DNA of 27,062 bases from Ruminococcus sp. AF46-10NS (lineage in GTDB: Bacteria; Bacillota; Clostridia; Lachnospirales; Lachnospiraceae). Below, piece by piece: positions 14,999 through 22,655 of the stretch (its first letter is position 1; each line of letters opens with the position of its first letter). Under the pieces are notes generated by a model. The model worked only from the letters and a program-made list of their open reading frames with translations. It was not told the DNA's origin and ran no database searches. The stretch lies in NCBI RefSeq assembly GCF_003474435.1, contig NZ_QRNF01000041.1, forward strand, positions 1 to 27,062, given 5' to 3'. The translations under genes and the position numbers were made by a program.

Positions 14999-15805
14999 TT
15001 ACTCATTACCACTAATTGCTTCTTCAAAAATCGCCTTTATTTCCTCTGCTATTTCCTGCAGCTTCTGTGCCCGATGTCCCAGAATACGGACAGCAAGATC
15101 TCCATGAACCAACTGTGTTACACCACCGGCACATTCCTTCTCATTTTCCAGAACTTCCCATATTTTTTCCTGCATATCACAGGCCGGTCCACTCAGAAAA
15201 ATATTGGCCATGTGCGTATGTCCTTCATACATGCCAAGCCCTTCCATGTCCATTTTATCAGGCTCATAGCGGGTATTATCGCGATAGATCAGTCGCCCCG
15301 CACGTCTGATATTTACCCTGGAGGCAAATTTACAATACAGGAACCGCTCAGCAGAAGCCTTTCTTCCACAGGAGATGATCTCCAGCAGAAAAAGTCCGGA
15401 GCTTTCATCTGCCAGATCAAATTCCATGGTGCTGTCAAAAGCAGACTGAGCATAGGGGATCACCGGCTGCGGATAATAATAAAAAACCGCATTTTTCTCC
15501 ACATTCGCCTTTACATGACGGATAGCTTCCCCATCTTTCATCCTGTGGACTTTATCAAAGGACTGGGACAGAAATTCCAGTTCCGTTCCTTCTGCCACAA
15601 AAAAATCAAACTCCTGCCTGTCTCCTTCCATGATCCCCGCTGAAGCGCAGAGCGGCATAACAGAGATCCCGCCGTTTTTCTTCGGAAAAGGATTCATGAT
15701 CTTATAGGGGGCTGTAAAAGCCACATCTTCCACGATGGTTTTTTCTTCTCTGATACCGGTTTTCAGAGACAATCTGGAAAGTTTTCCGAATTTATTTTCT
15801 GCCAA
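14999..15805 (-). CDS. ureD: Urease accessory protein UreD (UreH)
   Basis: A 268-residue UreD/UreH. It contains the family-typical M-P-L-C-A-S-A-G-I-M-E-G-D near 50-63, T-E-L-E-F-L-S-Q-S-F-D-K-V-H, and the central Y-Y-P-Q-P-V-I-P-Y-A-Q-S-A-F segment. UreD is the scaffold that docks UreF and UreG on apo-urease for nickel insertion. The start appears to be TTG (15803-15805) with only a weak site (GGCGGG) upstream, 17 bases after ureG. It is the last gene of ureI-E-F-G-D and is followed by a terminator. No urease structural gene is present in the window. Confidence 0.9.
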   Translation of the reverse strand: MAENKFGKLSRLSLKTGIREEKTIVEDVAFTAPYKIMNPFPKKNGGISVMPLCASAGIMEGDRQEFDFFVAEGTELEFLSQSFDKVHRMKDGEAIRHVKANVEKNAVFYYYPQPVIPYAQSAFDSTMEFDLADESSGLFLLEIISCGRKASAERFLYCKFASRVNIRRAGRLIYRDNTRYEPDKMDMEGLGMYEGHTHMANIFLSGPACDMQEKIWEVLENEKECAGGVTQLVHGDLAVRILGHRAQKLQEIAEEIKAIFEEAISGNE

Positions 15806-15822
15806 AGATCAGCCCGCCTTTC

Positions 15823-16431
15823 CTACATGTCTTCCAGAAGCACATTTTTTTTGATCCATTCCACAACAGTATCTACCTGTTCATCACCACGGATATTTGT
15901 GAAAACAAACGGTCTTTCTCCTCTCATTTTTCTGGAATCCCGATCCATAACTTCAAGACTTGCTCCTACATAAGGTGCAAGATCGATCTTGTTGATCACC
16001 AGAAGATCTGACCTTGTGATTCCAGGGCCGCCTTTTCTCGGGATCTTGTCTCCCTCAGCCACATCAATAACAAAGATCGTAGCATCTACAAGTTCCGGAC
16101 TGAATGTAGCAGAAAGGTTATCTCCTCCGCTCTCAATAAAAAGGAGCTGGATATCCGGAAAACGCTCCATCATCTCATCTACAGCTTCAAGATTCATGGA
16201 CGCATCCTCGCGGATAGCAGTATGAGGACATCCTCCTGTCTCCACACCAATAATGCGCTCTACCGGAAGTACACTGTTTTTTGCAAGAAACTGAGCATCT
16301 TCTTTGGTGTAAATGTCATTCGTAATAACACCAATGCTGTAATCTTTCGCCATTTTTCTTGACAAAGCCTCGATCAAAGCTGTTTTACCGGAACCTACCG
16401 GTCCGGCAACACCGATTTTTACATATGACAT
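15823..16431 (-). CDS. ureG: Urease accessory GTPase UreG
   Basis: A 202-residue UreG of full length. The P-loop G-P-V-G-S-G-K-T is at 10-17, the metal-binding C-P-H at 68-70, the E-S-G-G-D-N switch near 107-112 and the N-K-I-D guanine-specificity motif near 147-150. UreG couples GTP hydrolysis to nickel delivery with UreE, UreF and UreD. It follows ureF by 20 bases. All key residues are intact, in contrast to the disrupted ureE. Confidence 0.96.
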   Translation of the reverse strand: MSYVKIGVAGPVGSGKTALIEALSRKMAKDYSIGVITNDIYTKEDAQFLAKNSVLPVERIIGVETGGCPHTAIREDASMNLEAVDEMMERFPDIQLLFIESGGDNLSATFSPELVDATIFVIDVAEGDKIPRKGGPGITRSDLLVINKIDLAPYVGASLEVMDRDSRKMRGERPFVFTNIRGDEQVDTVVEWIKKNVLLEDM

Positions 16432-16451
16432 AAAAAATTACTCCTCTCTGT

Positions 16452-17165
16452 TTACGACATATAAAGTCTGGAATAAAGCTTCTCGTGCTGGATTCCCCGA
16501 ATATCGAATCCTGGTGCTGACAGACAGAGATCCTCTTCCGTACAGTCCGAAATATAGGATAGTATATCCTCAAACTCTTCATAACATCCGCAGAGAAGCT
16601 TCTGCCCTGCACTCTGACTCAGCGGAATGGTTTTTACACAGTTTGTCACCATTGCAGAGGTCTGGGCATAGAGATAATGATACAAGGTTTCTTCTTCTTC
16701 GATTCCCATTGCTGCACAAAAAACCCCATACGCGCAGCAATGGCTTACAGGCTTCCCCCTCCGGGCTTCCAGATATTCTTCAAAGATTTTCCTTTTTTCC
16801 ATGGGAATATTTTCCTGGGGCAGTTTACAGATCGTCTTTGTAAAACGGGATCCCATTTTTCTGGATGCTTCCCTCTGCTCCATGGGAATCCTGGATGCCC
16901 CGAGGATCTCCTCCAAATCATCCAGTGCCGCCACATTTTCCTTCAGTGCATACTCGTAAGCCAGACGTACTCCAAGAAGATCGGTGCAGGCCAGGTTCAA
17001 TTTCAGTTTTCTTCTGATATAATCTGCCGCTGTTTTTTCATCGTGCACAATACCCTGCTGGATATAGGTTTCCAGACCCTGGGAATGTGAATAACCTCCT
17101 ATCGGAAAAAGAGCATCATTTACCTGCAAAAGAAAAAAACGGCGGATTTCTTTTATTTTATCCAT
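16452..17165 (-). CDS. ureF: Urease accessory protein UreF
   Basis: A 237-residue all-helical UreF. The family signature is L-F-P-I-G-G-Y-S-H-S-Q-G-L-E near 19-32, and G-K-P-V-S-H-C-C-A-Y-G-V-F and A-Q-T-S-A-M-V-T-N-C-V-K occur further on. UreF joins UreD and UreG in the activation complex and gates the GTPase. It lies nine bases downstream of the ureE frame and 20 bases before ureG, in the same operon. Confidence 0.94.
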   Translation of the reverse strand: MDKIKEIRRFFLLQVNDALFPIGGYSHSQGLETYIQQGIVHDEKTAADYIRRKLKLNLACTDLLGVRLAYEYALKENVAALDDLEEILGASRIPMEQREASRKMGSRFTKTICKLPQENIPMEKRKIFEEYLEARRGKPVSHCCAYGVFCAAMGIEEEETLYHYLYAQTSAMVTNCVKTIPLSQSAGQKLLCGCYEEFEDILSYISDCTEEDLCLSAPGFDIRGIQHEKLYSRLYMS

Positions 17166-17174
17166 ATAATTTCC

Positions 17175-17653
17175 TCAGTGATGATGATTATGGATGGCAG
17201 CTGAGATCCTGCGGTCAAAATCCAGCTTCACCGTCTTTTTCTCTGCCTTTACACCGTGAAGCTTTTCCAGCATGACCATCATCGGCTCATTGTAGATCGT
17301 AATAAATGTATTTTCCTGATCTCCCCAGAAAAGCGGTGCATGGCGGTTTCCGATCTCGTAGCAGACTTTTGCCACATATTTCTCGTGCCCCGGCTTCAGA
17401 GATACCTCTATCACTTCGCAGGGTGGTGTATTTACTGCGATCACCAGATTTTCATCCGAATAGATCACATCATCCTGAAAAAGTCCTCTTATGAGCACAA
17501 AATCATCCAGCCGGATTCCTACCTCCCGGCCACTGTCTGTAGTTTTCTGTGGATCTTTTTAAATGCTTCATGCCATTCAATATCCACATATTCCACCGTT
17601 TTTCCGGTCAGATCAAAATCCTTTAGTTTTCCCAGAATTTTTTCACAAAGCAT
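17175..17653 (-). pseudogene. ureE: Urease accessory nickel metallochaperone UreE, one-base frameshift
   Basis: The full gene would encode about 159 residues. An ATG at 17651-17653 with GAGGAG upstream opens a UreE-like N-terminal part (38 in-frame codons, ending I-H-R-K). The frame then shifts by one at an AAAA run (plus-strand 17543-17546), and the original frame meets a TAG shortly after. The -1 frame continues T-D-S-G-R-E-V-G-I-R-L-D-D-F-V-L-I-R-G into the rest of UreE and ends in H-N-H-H-H, the metal-binding tail. Restoring one A rebuilds a normal protein. An internal ATG at 17496-17498 could still give the last 107 residues. A sequencing error, a true mutation and homopolymer phase variation cannot be told apart here. 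Confidence 0.88.
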
Positions 17654-17671
17654 ATATTTTCTCCTCTATTC

Positions 17672-18178
17672 TTACCATACTCCAAGGAGTAGCATCACTC
17701 CCGGCACCCAGGCCGTAATTACACCTTCGATCACCTGAAGCACCGGAACAAATTTTCCGAGCTTTTTTCCCATGATATCTTCTACAAAGGCAGTTCCCCA
17801 AAGAATCGCCCAGAGATACCAGATTCCTGCCCAGCGGATATCCGGTGTGATCCCCAGAGTTTTGCTTCCCAGAAATCCTTCAATAGTTCCAAATACCACT
17901 GCATTGACAGCCACAAATGTGGAAAACCATGCAAACGGGATCGGACTCAGTTTCAGTATCCTGGAAAAAGCTACAAACAGGTAAGTGAAGCAGAACAGAA
18001 GTCCTGTTCCTGCCGCATAATAGTTTCCCTGTACAAGATTCACAAAATTGATAAACAGAGATAGTCCACCTGTAAAAATATTCATGACAGCTGTGGATTT
18101 TCCGTCTACGTTATATAAGGTGCACATTCCATTATTGATCAGAACGATTCCTACGAATAAAAGGCATACTCCTAACAT
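17672..18178 (-). CDS. ureI: AmiS/UreI family urea/amide channel
   Basis: A 168-residue integral membrane protein with six predicted helices and almost no soluble part. It opens M-L-G-V-C-L-L-F-V-G-I-V-L-I-N-N-G and carries W-Y-L-W-A-I-L-W-G near the fifth helix, the AmiS/UreI pattern. Family members conduct urea or short amides across the cytoplasmic membrane. A near-perfect site (GGGAGG) precedes the ATG. It is the first gene of the ure accessory operon, 18 bases before the ureE start. The gene begins 16 bases from a copy of the structured repeat, and I find no convincing sigma-A promoter between that repeat and the gene. Confidence 0.9.
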   Translation of the reverse strand: MLGVCLLFVGIVLINNGMCTLYNVDGKSTAVMNIFTGGLSLFINFVNLVQGNYYAAGTGLLFCFTYLFVAFSRILKLSPIPFAWFSTFVAVNAVVFGTIEGFLGSKTLGITPDIRWAGIWYLWAILWGTAFVEDIMGKKLGKFVPVLQVIEGVITAWVPGVMLLLGVW

Positions 18179-18193
18179 CTGTTTTCCTCCCTA

Positions 18194-18361
18194 TAGTCAA
18201 TCGGATATTCGCAATCCGCTTTCGCTACTTGCTCATAACCGAATAACTGCTCCGCAGTTTATCAGGAGTGGGGCTTGTCACCCCTCCTGATACAAGTAAG
18301 TCCCACCCACTGCTTATTGCTCCTCGCAATTGAAGCAGGGGACTTACTTGATTCGGTTAAA
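18194..18361. repeat. Structured repeat, copy 1 (long form with two extra hairpins)
   Basis: The first 68 bases (18194-18261) are identical to 21003-21070, and the last ten (TTCGGTTAAA, 18352-18361) match 21071-21080. Between them this copy has about 90 extra bases. The outer arms TAACCGAAT/ATTCGGTTA enclose three hairpins: AACTGC/GCAGTT; CAGGAG...CTCCTG with a CCCC/GGGG extension; and CAAGTAAGTCCC/GGGACTTACTTG (perfect 12 bp). This copy lies between the icd terminator and the ureI start. No ORF is seen. It looks like a small non-coding mobile or REP-like element. Confidence 0.85.
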
Positions 18362-18401
18362 AAACTGCACCGTGATCCATATTTCAGGATCTTCGGTGCA
18401 G
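18358..18401 (-). terminator. Terminator of icd
   Basis: The stem CTGCACCG (18365-18372) / CGGTGCAG (18394-18401) has inner GATCC/GGATC arms. On the minus strand it is followed by TTTTTT. A T run also follows on the plus strand, so it can work in both directions. Confidence 0.85.
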
Positions 18402-18443
18402 TTTTTTTATCACATCAGAATAATTTCTTTCTCTGATCGGATC

Positions 18444-19654
18444 TTATGCCATCAGCTCATCAAGTCTTGCCTTTACAGCCAGGATGAAGTCCCTGCTGTT
18501 CAGTACCTGTACATCTTTCAGGGATGTGATAAGAGCAAGGTCTTTTGTCATTTTTCCGCTTTCGATAGTGTCAAGAGTTGCTTTTTCCAGTTTTCCCGCA
18601 AAATCAACAAGTGCTGCATTTCCATCCAGCTCTCCCCTCTTTCTGAGAGCACCTGTCCATGCAAAAATCGTTGCAACGGAGTTTGTGGAAGTTTCTTTTC
18701 CCTCGAGATGACGGTAGTAATGTCTCTGTACTGTTCCGTGAGCAGCCTCGTACTCGAAATATCCCTTCGGAGATACCAGGACAGATGTCATCATTGCAAG
18801 AGAACCAAATGCAGAAGAAACCATATCACTCATAACATCGCCGTCATAGTTCTTGCAGGCCCAGATAAATCCACCGTCAGCTTTCATAACACGTGCTACG
18901 ATATCATCGATCAGGCTGTAGAAATAGGTGAGTCCTGCTTTCTCAAATTTATCCTTGAACTCTGCATCAAAGATCTGCTGGAAGATCTCTTTAAATCTGC
19001 CGTCATATGTCTTGGAGATGGTATCTTTGCTTCCAAACCATACGTCCTGTCTGATATCCAGCGCATAGTTAAAACAGCTTCTTGCAAAACTTTTTACGGA
19101 ATCATCAAGATTGTGCATACCACGAAGGACACCTGCTCCGTCAAAGTGCTGGATCAGCTCTTTGCGTTCTTCTCCGTCCTCACCTTCAAATACAAGATAA
19201 GCATCTCCTGGTTTGTCAATATAGAACTCTGTGTTCTTGTATATATCTCCATATGCATGACGGGCAAGTGTGATCGGTTTTACCCAGTTCTTTACACATG
19301 GCTCAATGCCCTTTACTACAATCGGTGCACGGAATACAGTTCCATCAAGAATGGCACGGATGGTTCCGTTCGGGCTCTTGTACATTTTTTTAAGGTCATA
19401 CTCTTCCATTCTGGCTGCATTCGGAGTGATGGTTGCACATTTTACAGCAACACCGTATTTCTTGGTTGCCTCTGCTGCATCGATAGTTACCTGATCATCT
19501 GTCTCATTTCTGTGCTCAAGACCAAGATCATAATATTCTGTATTCAGATCAAGATATGGTGTGAGAAGTTCGTCCTTGATGATCTGCACAGGATACGTGT
19601 CATCTCATCTCCGTCCATCTCAACTAAAGGTGTCTGCATTTTAATTTTTTCCAT
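18444..19654 (-). pseudogene. icd: NADP-dependent isocitrate dehydrogenase, one-base frameshift near the 5' end
   Basis: The enzyme of oxidative decarboxylation of isocitrate to 2-oxoglutarate. The gene should start at ATG 19652-19654 (AAGGAG upstream) and encode about 403 residues of the eukaryote-like dimeric NADP type. The first codons give the universal [12 protein letters not shown]. The frame is then lost where TGGCAG is expected but TGCAG is present (near 19587). From 19589 the rest is intact, with N-G-T-I-R, D-I-Y-K-N, K-N-Y-D-G-D-V and A-A-H-G-T-V. A GTG at 19587-19589 opens the 381-residue part but has no ribosome-binding site and lacks conserved active-site residues. A sequencing error is as likely as a real lesion. 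Confidence 0.9.
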
Positions 19655-19698
19655 AATATTTTCTCCTTTAGAGTCTTTCTTTTGCACTTTTACTGTAC

Positions 19699-19727
19699 AT
19701 TGTACCCATATTTTCTATTTCCGTCAA
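19699..19727 (-). promoter_or_regulatory. Sigma-A promoter of icd
   Basis: On the minus strand there is a -35 TTGACG (19722-19727), a 17-base spacer and a -10 TACAAT (19699-19704), about 45 bases before the icd ATG. Confidence 0.75.
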
Positions 19728-19774
19728 CGCTTTTATGCTTTACCATAACATGTTTATAGAAATTATATAATAAT

Positions 19775-20683
19775 TTAACATTTCATCAGTTTTTCACAGT
19801 TAAATTTACCCCATCCCTGCTGATTTCTGGGAAGTCCCATATCATCCGTGCTTTCTTTTAACAACATTTTTACTTCCACATTGGAAAGCTGAGGTTCTTT
19901 TTCCAGAAGACAAGCTATTGCACCGGAAATTCTTGGAGTTGACATGGATGTTCCGCTTTTGATCCCATAGGAATAAGGATAGCCGGGTGCGCAGGCTGTG
20001 ATCCGGTTTCCAGGTGCTACCAGATCCGGCTTGCACACGCACTCAAATGTAGGTCCTCTACCGGAAACAGCCTTATTTCCCTGGAGCATATCACTGGAAC
20101 CCACGGTGATAATCTTACGGCTACTTCCCGGTGCAGTTACAGTTCCTGACCCAGGCCCCTGGTTTCCGGCAGCTGCCACCACCACAAGTCCCTGGTCCCA
20201 GAGCTCATCCACTCCACGCAGAAGATCCTGCTGTTCGTTTCTGCTCCTGGAAGTAGTTCCAACAGAAATATTTACAACACGGATATTATAGATCTGTCCG
20301 AAATTCACGATCCACCTGAAAGCCCTGAGCACATCTTCCCTGCTTCCGTTCCCGAACCGGTCCAGAACTTTCAGGGCAATGATGCTGCATCCAGGTGCAG
20401 CTCCTTTGTATCTGCCATCTGACGCAGCTCCATCCCCTCCCAGGATCCCGCTTACGTGGGTTCCATGTCCATTATCATCATAAGGTCCTGTTTTTCCTTT
20501 TGTAAAATCACAGAAAGCCCTGATACGGCTGCCGAAATCTATATGAGGAAAAATTCCGGTGTCCAGCACAGCCACACCGATTCCTTTTCCTGTATATACT
20601 TTTTTACGCATGGCAAAAAATCTCCTGCCGGACAGATGGTTTCTCTTTAGCCTATTCAGGGCCATGCTTTTTTGCAACTTCAT
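19775..20683 (-). CDS. S8 family (subtilisin-like) serine peptidase, probably cytosolic
   Basis: A 302-residue subtilase with the complete triad: D41 in V-L-D-T-G, H73 in N-G-H-G-T-H, and S246 in S-G-T-S-M-S-T-P, plus oxyanion N174 in A-A-G-N-Q-G. There is no signal peptide and only a short basic N-terminal extension, which points to an intracellular enzyme or one exported without a classical signal. The first ATG (20681-20683) has no clear ribosome-binding site. An internal ATG at 20609-20611 (Met25) has AGGAG ten bases upstream and may be the true start. It is the same strand as icd but has no visible own promoter of good quality. Its position near spoIVA could suggest sporulation, but this is not shown. 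Confidence 0.9.
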   Translation of the reverse strand: MKLQKSMALNRLKRNHLSGRRFFAMRKKVYTGKGIGVAVLDTGIFPHIDFGSRIRAFCDFTKGKTGPYDDNGHGTHVSGILGGDGAASDGRYKGAAPGCSIIALKVLDRFGNGSREDVLRAFRWIVNFGQIYNIRVVNISVGTTSRSRNEQQDLLRGVDELWDQGLVVVAAAGNQGPGSGTVTAPGSSRKIITVGSSDMLQGNKAVSGRGPTFECVCKPDLVAPGNRITACAPGYPYSYGIKSGTSMSTPRISGAIACLLEKEPQLSNVEVKMLLKESTDDMGLPRNQQGWGKFNCEKLMKC

Positions 20684-20825
20684 TCATAATATGTAATTTT
20701 TTCGTTTTTCTGTCATATAATGTATAAAATTCACTTTTTCCTCCCATACTTATCACTATCCGGAAAACCCTAAATATTTCGGAACTGTGATCAGATATCA
20801 ATCAAAAATGTCAGGAGGGTTCTTT

Positions 20826-20987
20826 ATGTTTCTGTTTTTTCTTATATTCTTCGGAATTCAAATCTTTATCCTTTTCTGTTGTGCTGCTGCCGGAAACGAC
20901 GCTGCTTCACAGGAGCTTTCCGATCTGGAACAGCTGCAGTTTATCACGGAATGGAAGAAACATCACGGAAAAAAGGACGTCTGCTGA
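20826..20987 (+). CDS. Small single-pass membrane protein, 53 residues
   Basis: A short ORF with a very good ribosome-binding site (AGGAGGG six bases before ATG) and a terminator overlapping its last codons, both strong signs of a real gene. Residues 2-22 are a hydrophobic helix rich in F, L and I ending C-C-A-A-A-G. The remaining 30 residues are polar, with an acidic S-D-L-E-Q-L then a basic K-K-H-H-G-K-K tail. It is the only plus-strand gene between the subtilase and spoIVA. I do not recognise a family. A longer in-frame start at 20787 lacks such a site. Confidence 0.7.
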   Translation: MFLFFLIFFGIQIFILFCCAAAGNDAASQELSDLEQLQFITEWKKHHGKKDVC

Positions 20988-21003
20988 GAAACGTCCTTTT
21001 TTT
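20971..21003 (+). terminator. Terminator overlapping the end of the small membrane-protein gene
   Basis: The stem AAAAGGACGT (20971-20980) / ACGTCCTTTT (20991-21000) is perfect over ten pairs, and a T run continues to 21003. The stop codon TGA (20985-20987) lies in the loop. It ends exactly where repeat copy 2 begins. Confidence 0.85.
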
Positions 21004-21080
21004 AGTCAATCGGATATTCGCAATCCGCTTTCGCTACTTGCTCATAACCGAATAACTGCTCCGCAGTTTATTCGGTTAAA
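21003..21080. repeat. Structured repeat, copy 2 (short form)
   Basis: A 78-base element whose first 68 bases are identical to 18194-18261, in the same orientation. Arms TAACCGAAT/ATTCGGTTA plus AACTGC/GCAGTT make one 15-bp hairpin with a bulged T. An upstream mini-hairpin CGGAT/ATCCG is shared with copy 1. The ends are weakly inverted relative to each other (AATCGGATA versus AACCGAATA). It sits between the convergent small gene and spoIVA, where the hairpin could also help terminate spoIVA. Confidence 0.85.
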
Positions 21081-21083
21081 CAA

Positions 21084-22553
21084 TTATATGATAATACATA
21101 CCAGTCCGCCTTTGCTGTCGTTGACGATCTTCTGCATGGTATCCTGTAGCTTCACCTGGCTTTCTTCGCTGATCATAGCCAGTTTGCTGCGAATCCCATC
21201 TTCTACAAGCTGCTGGATGGATTTCCCGAATATATTGGTTTCCCAGATGCTTTCTCCACGTTCCGGGCTTTCCCTGATATATTTGATCAGATCTTCTGCC
21301 TGCTGCTCTGTTCCCACAATAGGCGCGATCTCTGTCTCGATCCCTGCACGGATCATATGAATGGACGGACTTTTGGAACGGATCTTCACCCCAAATTTAT
21401 TTCCCTGACGGATCACTTCCGGATCTTCAATGGTGATCTCGGAAAGTTCCGGAACTACCACACCATAGCCGGTTCCTTTCACCGCTTCCAGTGCTGTCTG
21501 GACTTTTACAAACTGTTCCTTCATACCTGCAAGTTCTTTCATCGTCTGGATCAGTTCGTATTCACTTTCCATGGGGATGCCGCTCATCTCACTGAGCATC
21601 CGGTAATAATAGCCGTCTTTTACAGAAATACGGACACGCACAGTTCCATCAGATAGACTGACTTTCTCCAGGAGTGTATCTTCCACATAAGGGCTTTCCA
21701 GCTGTACGGAATCCTTGTTTATGTCTCTCACATGAGTAAGCTTCGTCATTTTTTCCCGGATCTCATTTAACAACGCTGCCTTAACTTCATGTTCCGGAGA
21801 AAGCATTTCCACCCATTTCGGGACAAATAGTTCAATCTCACTGACCGGAAATTCGTAGAGGATTTTTTCCAGGATCCTGGTAACGTCCTCTTTTCGAAGC
21901 TGTTCGCAGTTGACTGCCAGAACGGAGACCCCATATTTTTCTTCCATGTCCTGCACGATTTTTCCGGTTTCTTCACTGTATGGAGCCTGGGAGTTTACTA
22001 GGATCAGAAATGGTTTGCCCTGTGTCTTCAGTTCTTTTATGGTCTGCTCCTCTGCAGGGATAAAATTCTCTCTTGGAATTTCCCCGAAGCTTCCATCTGC
22101 AGTAATGACAATTCCTATGGTAGAATGCTGACCGATGACTTTTTCCGTACCGATCCTGGCTGCATCATGAAAAGGAATCGCTTTTTCAATCCATGGAGTC
22201 TTAACCATCCGCTCACGGCCTTCCTCCACATTTCCAGATGCGTCTTTTACCAGAAATCCTACACAGTCAATGAGTTTTACGCGGATCTTCTGGTTCTCAC
22301 CTATGGTAACTTCCACTGCATCTTTTGGAATAAATTTCGGTTCCACTGTTGTAATCATTTTTCCGGCTCCGCTTAAAGGCAGCTCATCCTGAAGCTCTGC
22401 CCTTTTCTCTTCACTGATAGCAGGCAGAGCCACCAGTTCCATAAATCTGCGGATAAAAGTGGATTTTCCTGTTCGTACCGGGCCCACCACCCCTATGTAG
22501 ATATCCCCGCCGGTCCGGGCCTGGATATCATGGTAAACCTGAAAGTTTTCCAT
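21084..22553 (-). CDS. spoIVA: Stage IV sporulation protein A, SpoIVA
   Basis: A 489-residue SpoIVA, the ATPase that polymerises around the forespore to form the base of the spore coat. An N-terminal P-loop G-P-V-R-T-G-K-S-T is at 24-32, followed by the family-specific T-T-V-E-P-K-F-I-P and L-I-D-C-V-G-F-L. The middle and C-terminal domains match the full family length (about 492), and the C-terminus ends in hydrophobic I-I-I as in other SpoIVA. The ATG has GGGAGG upstream. A SigE-type promoter lies at 22627-22655, and the leader contains an 11-bp stem (GGGAGCTGTCC/GGGCAGTTCCC). This gene strongly implies an endospore former. Confidence 0.97.
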   Translation of the reverse strand: MENFQVYHDIQARTGGDIYIGVVGPVRTGKSTFIRRFMELVALPAISEEKRAELQDELPLSGAGKMITTVEPKFIPKDAVEVTIGENQKIRVKLIDCVGFLVKDASGNVEEGRERMVKTPWIEKAIPFHDAARIGTEKVIGQHSTIGIVITADGSFGEIPRENFIPAEEQTIKELKTQGKPFLILVNSQAPYSEETGKIVQDMEEKYGVSVLAVNCEQLRKEDVTRILEKILYEFPVSEIELFVPKWVEMLSPEHEVKAALLNEIREKMTKLTHVRDINKDSVQLESPYVEDTLLEKVSLSDGTVRVRISVKDGYYYRMLSEMSGIPMESEYELIQTMKELAGMKEQFVKVQTALEAVKGTGYGVVVPELSEITIEDPEVIRQGNKFGVKIRSKSPSIHMIRAGIETEIAPIVGTEQQAEDLIKYIRESPERGESIWETNIFGKSIQQLVEDGIRSKLAMISEESQVKLQDTMQKIVNDSKGGLVCIII

Positions 22554-22626
22554 ATAAAAAAGCCTCCCTGCATATATTGGCCTGTAAATCCCGGGAACTG
22601 CCCGACGGACAGCTCCCGTATATCAC

Positions 22627-22655
22627 AGTATATGCTATGGAGGCTTCTTATATGC
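22627..22655 (-). promoter_or_regulatory. SigE-type (mother-cell) promoter of spoIVA
   Basis: On the minus strand GCATATA (22649-22655) is followed by 14 bases and CATATACT (22627-22634). The Bacillus SigE consensus is about KMATATT-N14-15-CATACAMT, so this differs by one base in each box. The Bacillus spoIVA gene is known to use SigE. The leader would be about 65 bases. Confidence 0.65.

Noticed and set aside
17536..17550. Programmed -1 frameshifting in ureE
   Set aside because: The site (AGA AAA CTA in frame) lacks a canonical slippery heptamer and no downstream pseudoknot is evident; a one-base deletion or sequence error is simpler.
18194..18361. Riboswitch controlling ureI
   Set aside because: The same core sequence recurs at 21003 between two convergent genes, so it is a dispersed repeat rather than a ureI-specific leader.
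19587..19589. GTG as the true icd start
   Set aside because: No ribosome-binding site precedes it and it would remove the universally conserved M-D-G-D-E-M-T-R segment, which is intact upstream in another frame behind a good start.
18330..19748. A 472-codon plus-strand ORF opposite icd
   Set aside because: It is antisense to a clearly recognised isocitrate dehydrogenase, has no ribosome-binding site, and its Cys/Ser/Ile-rich translation matches no family pattern.
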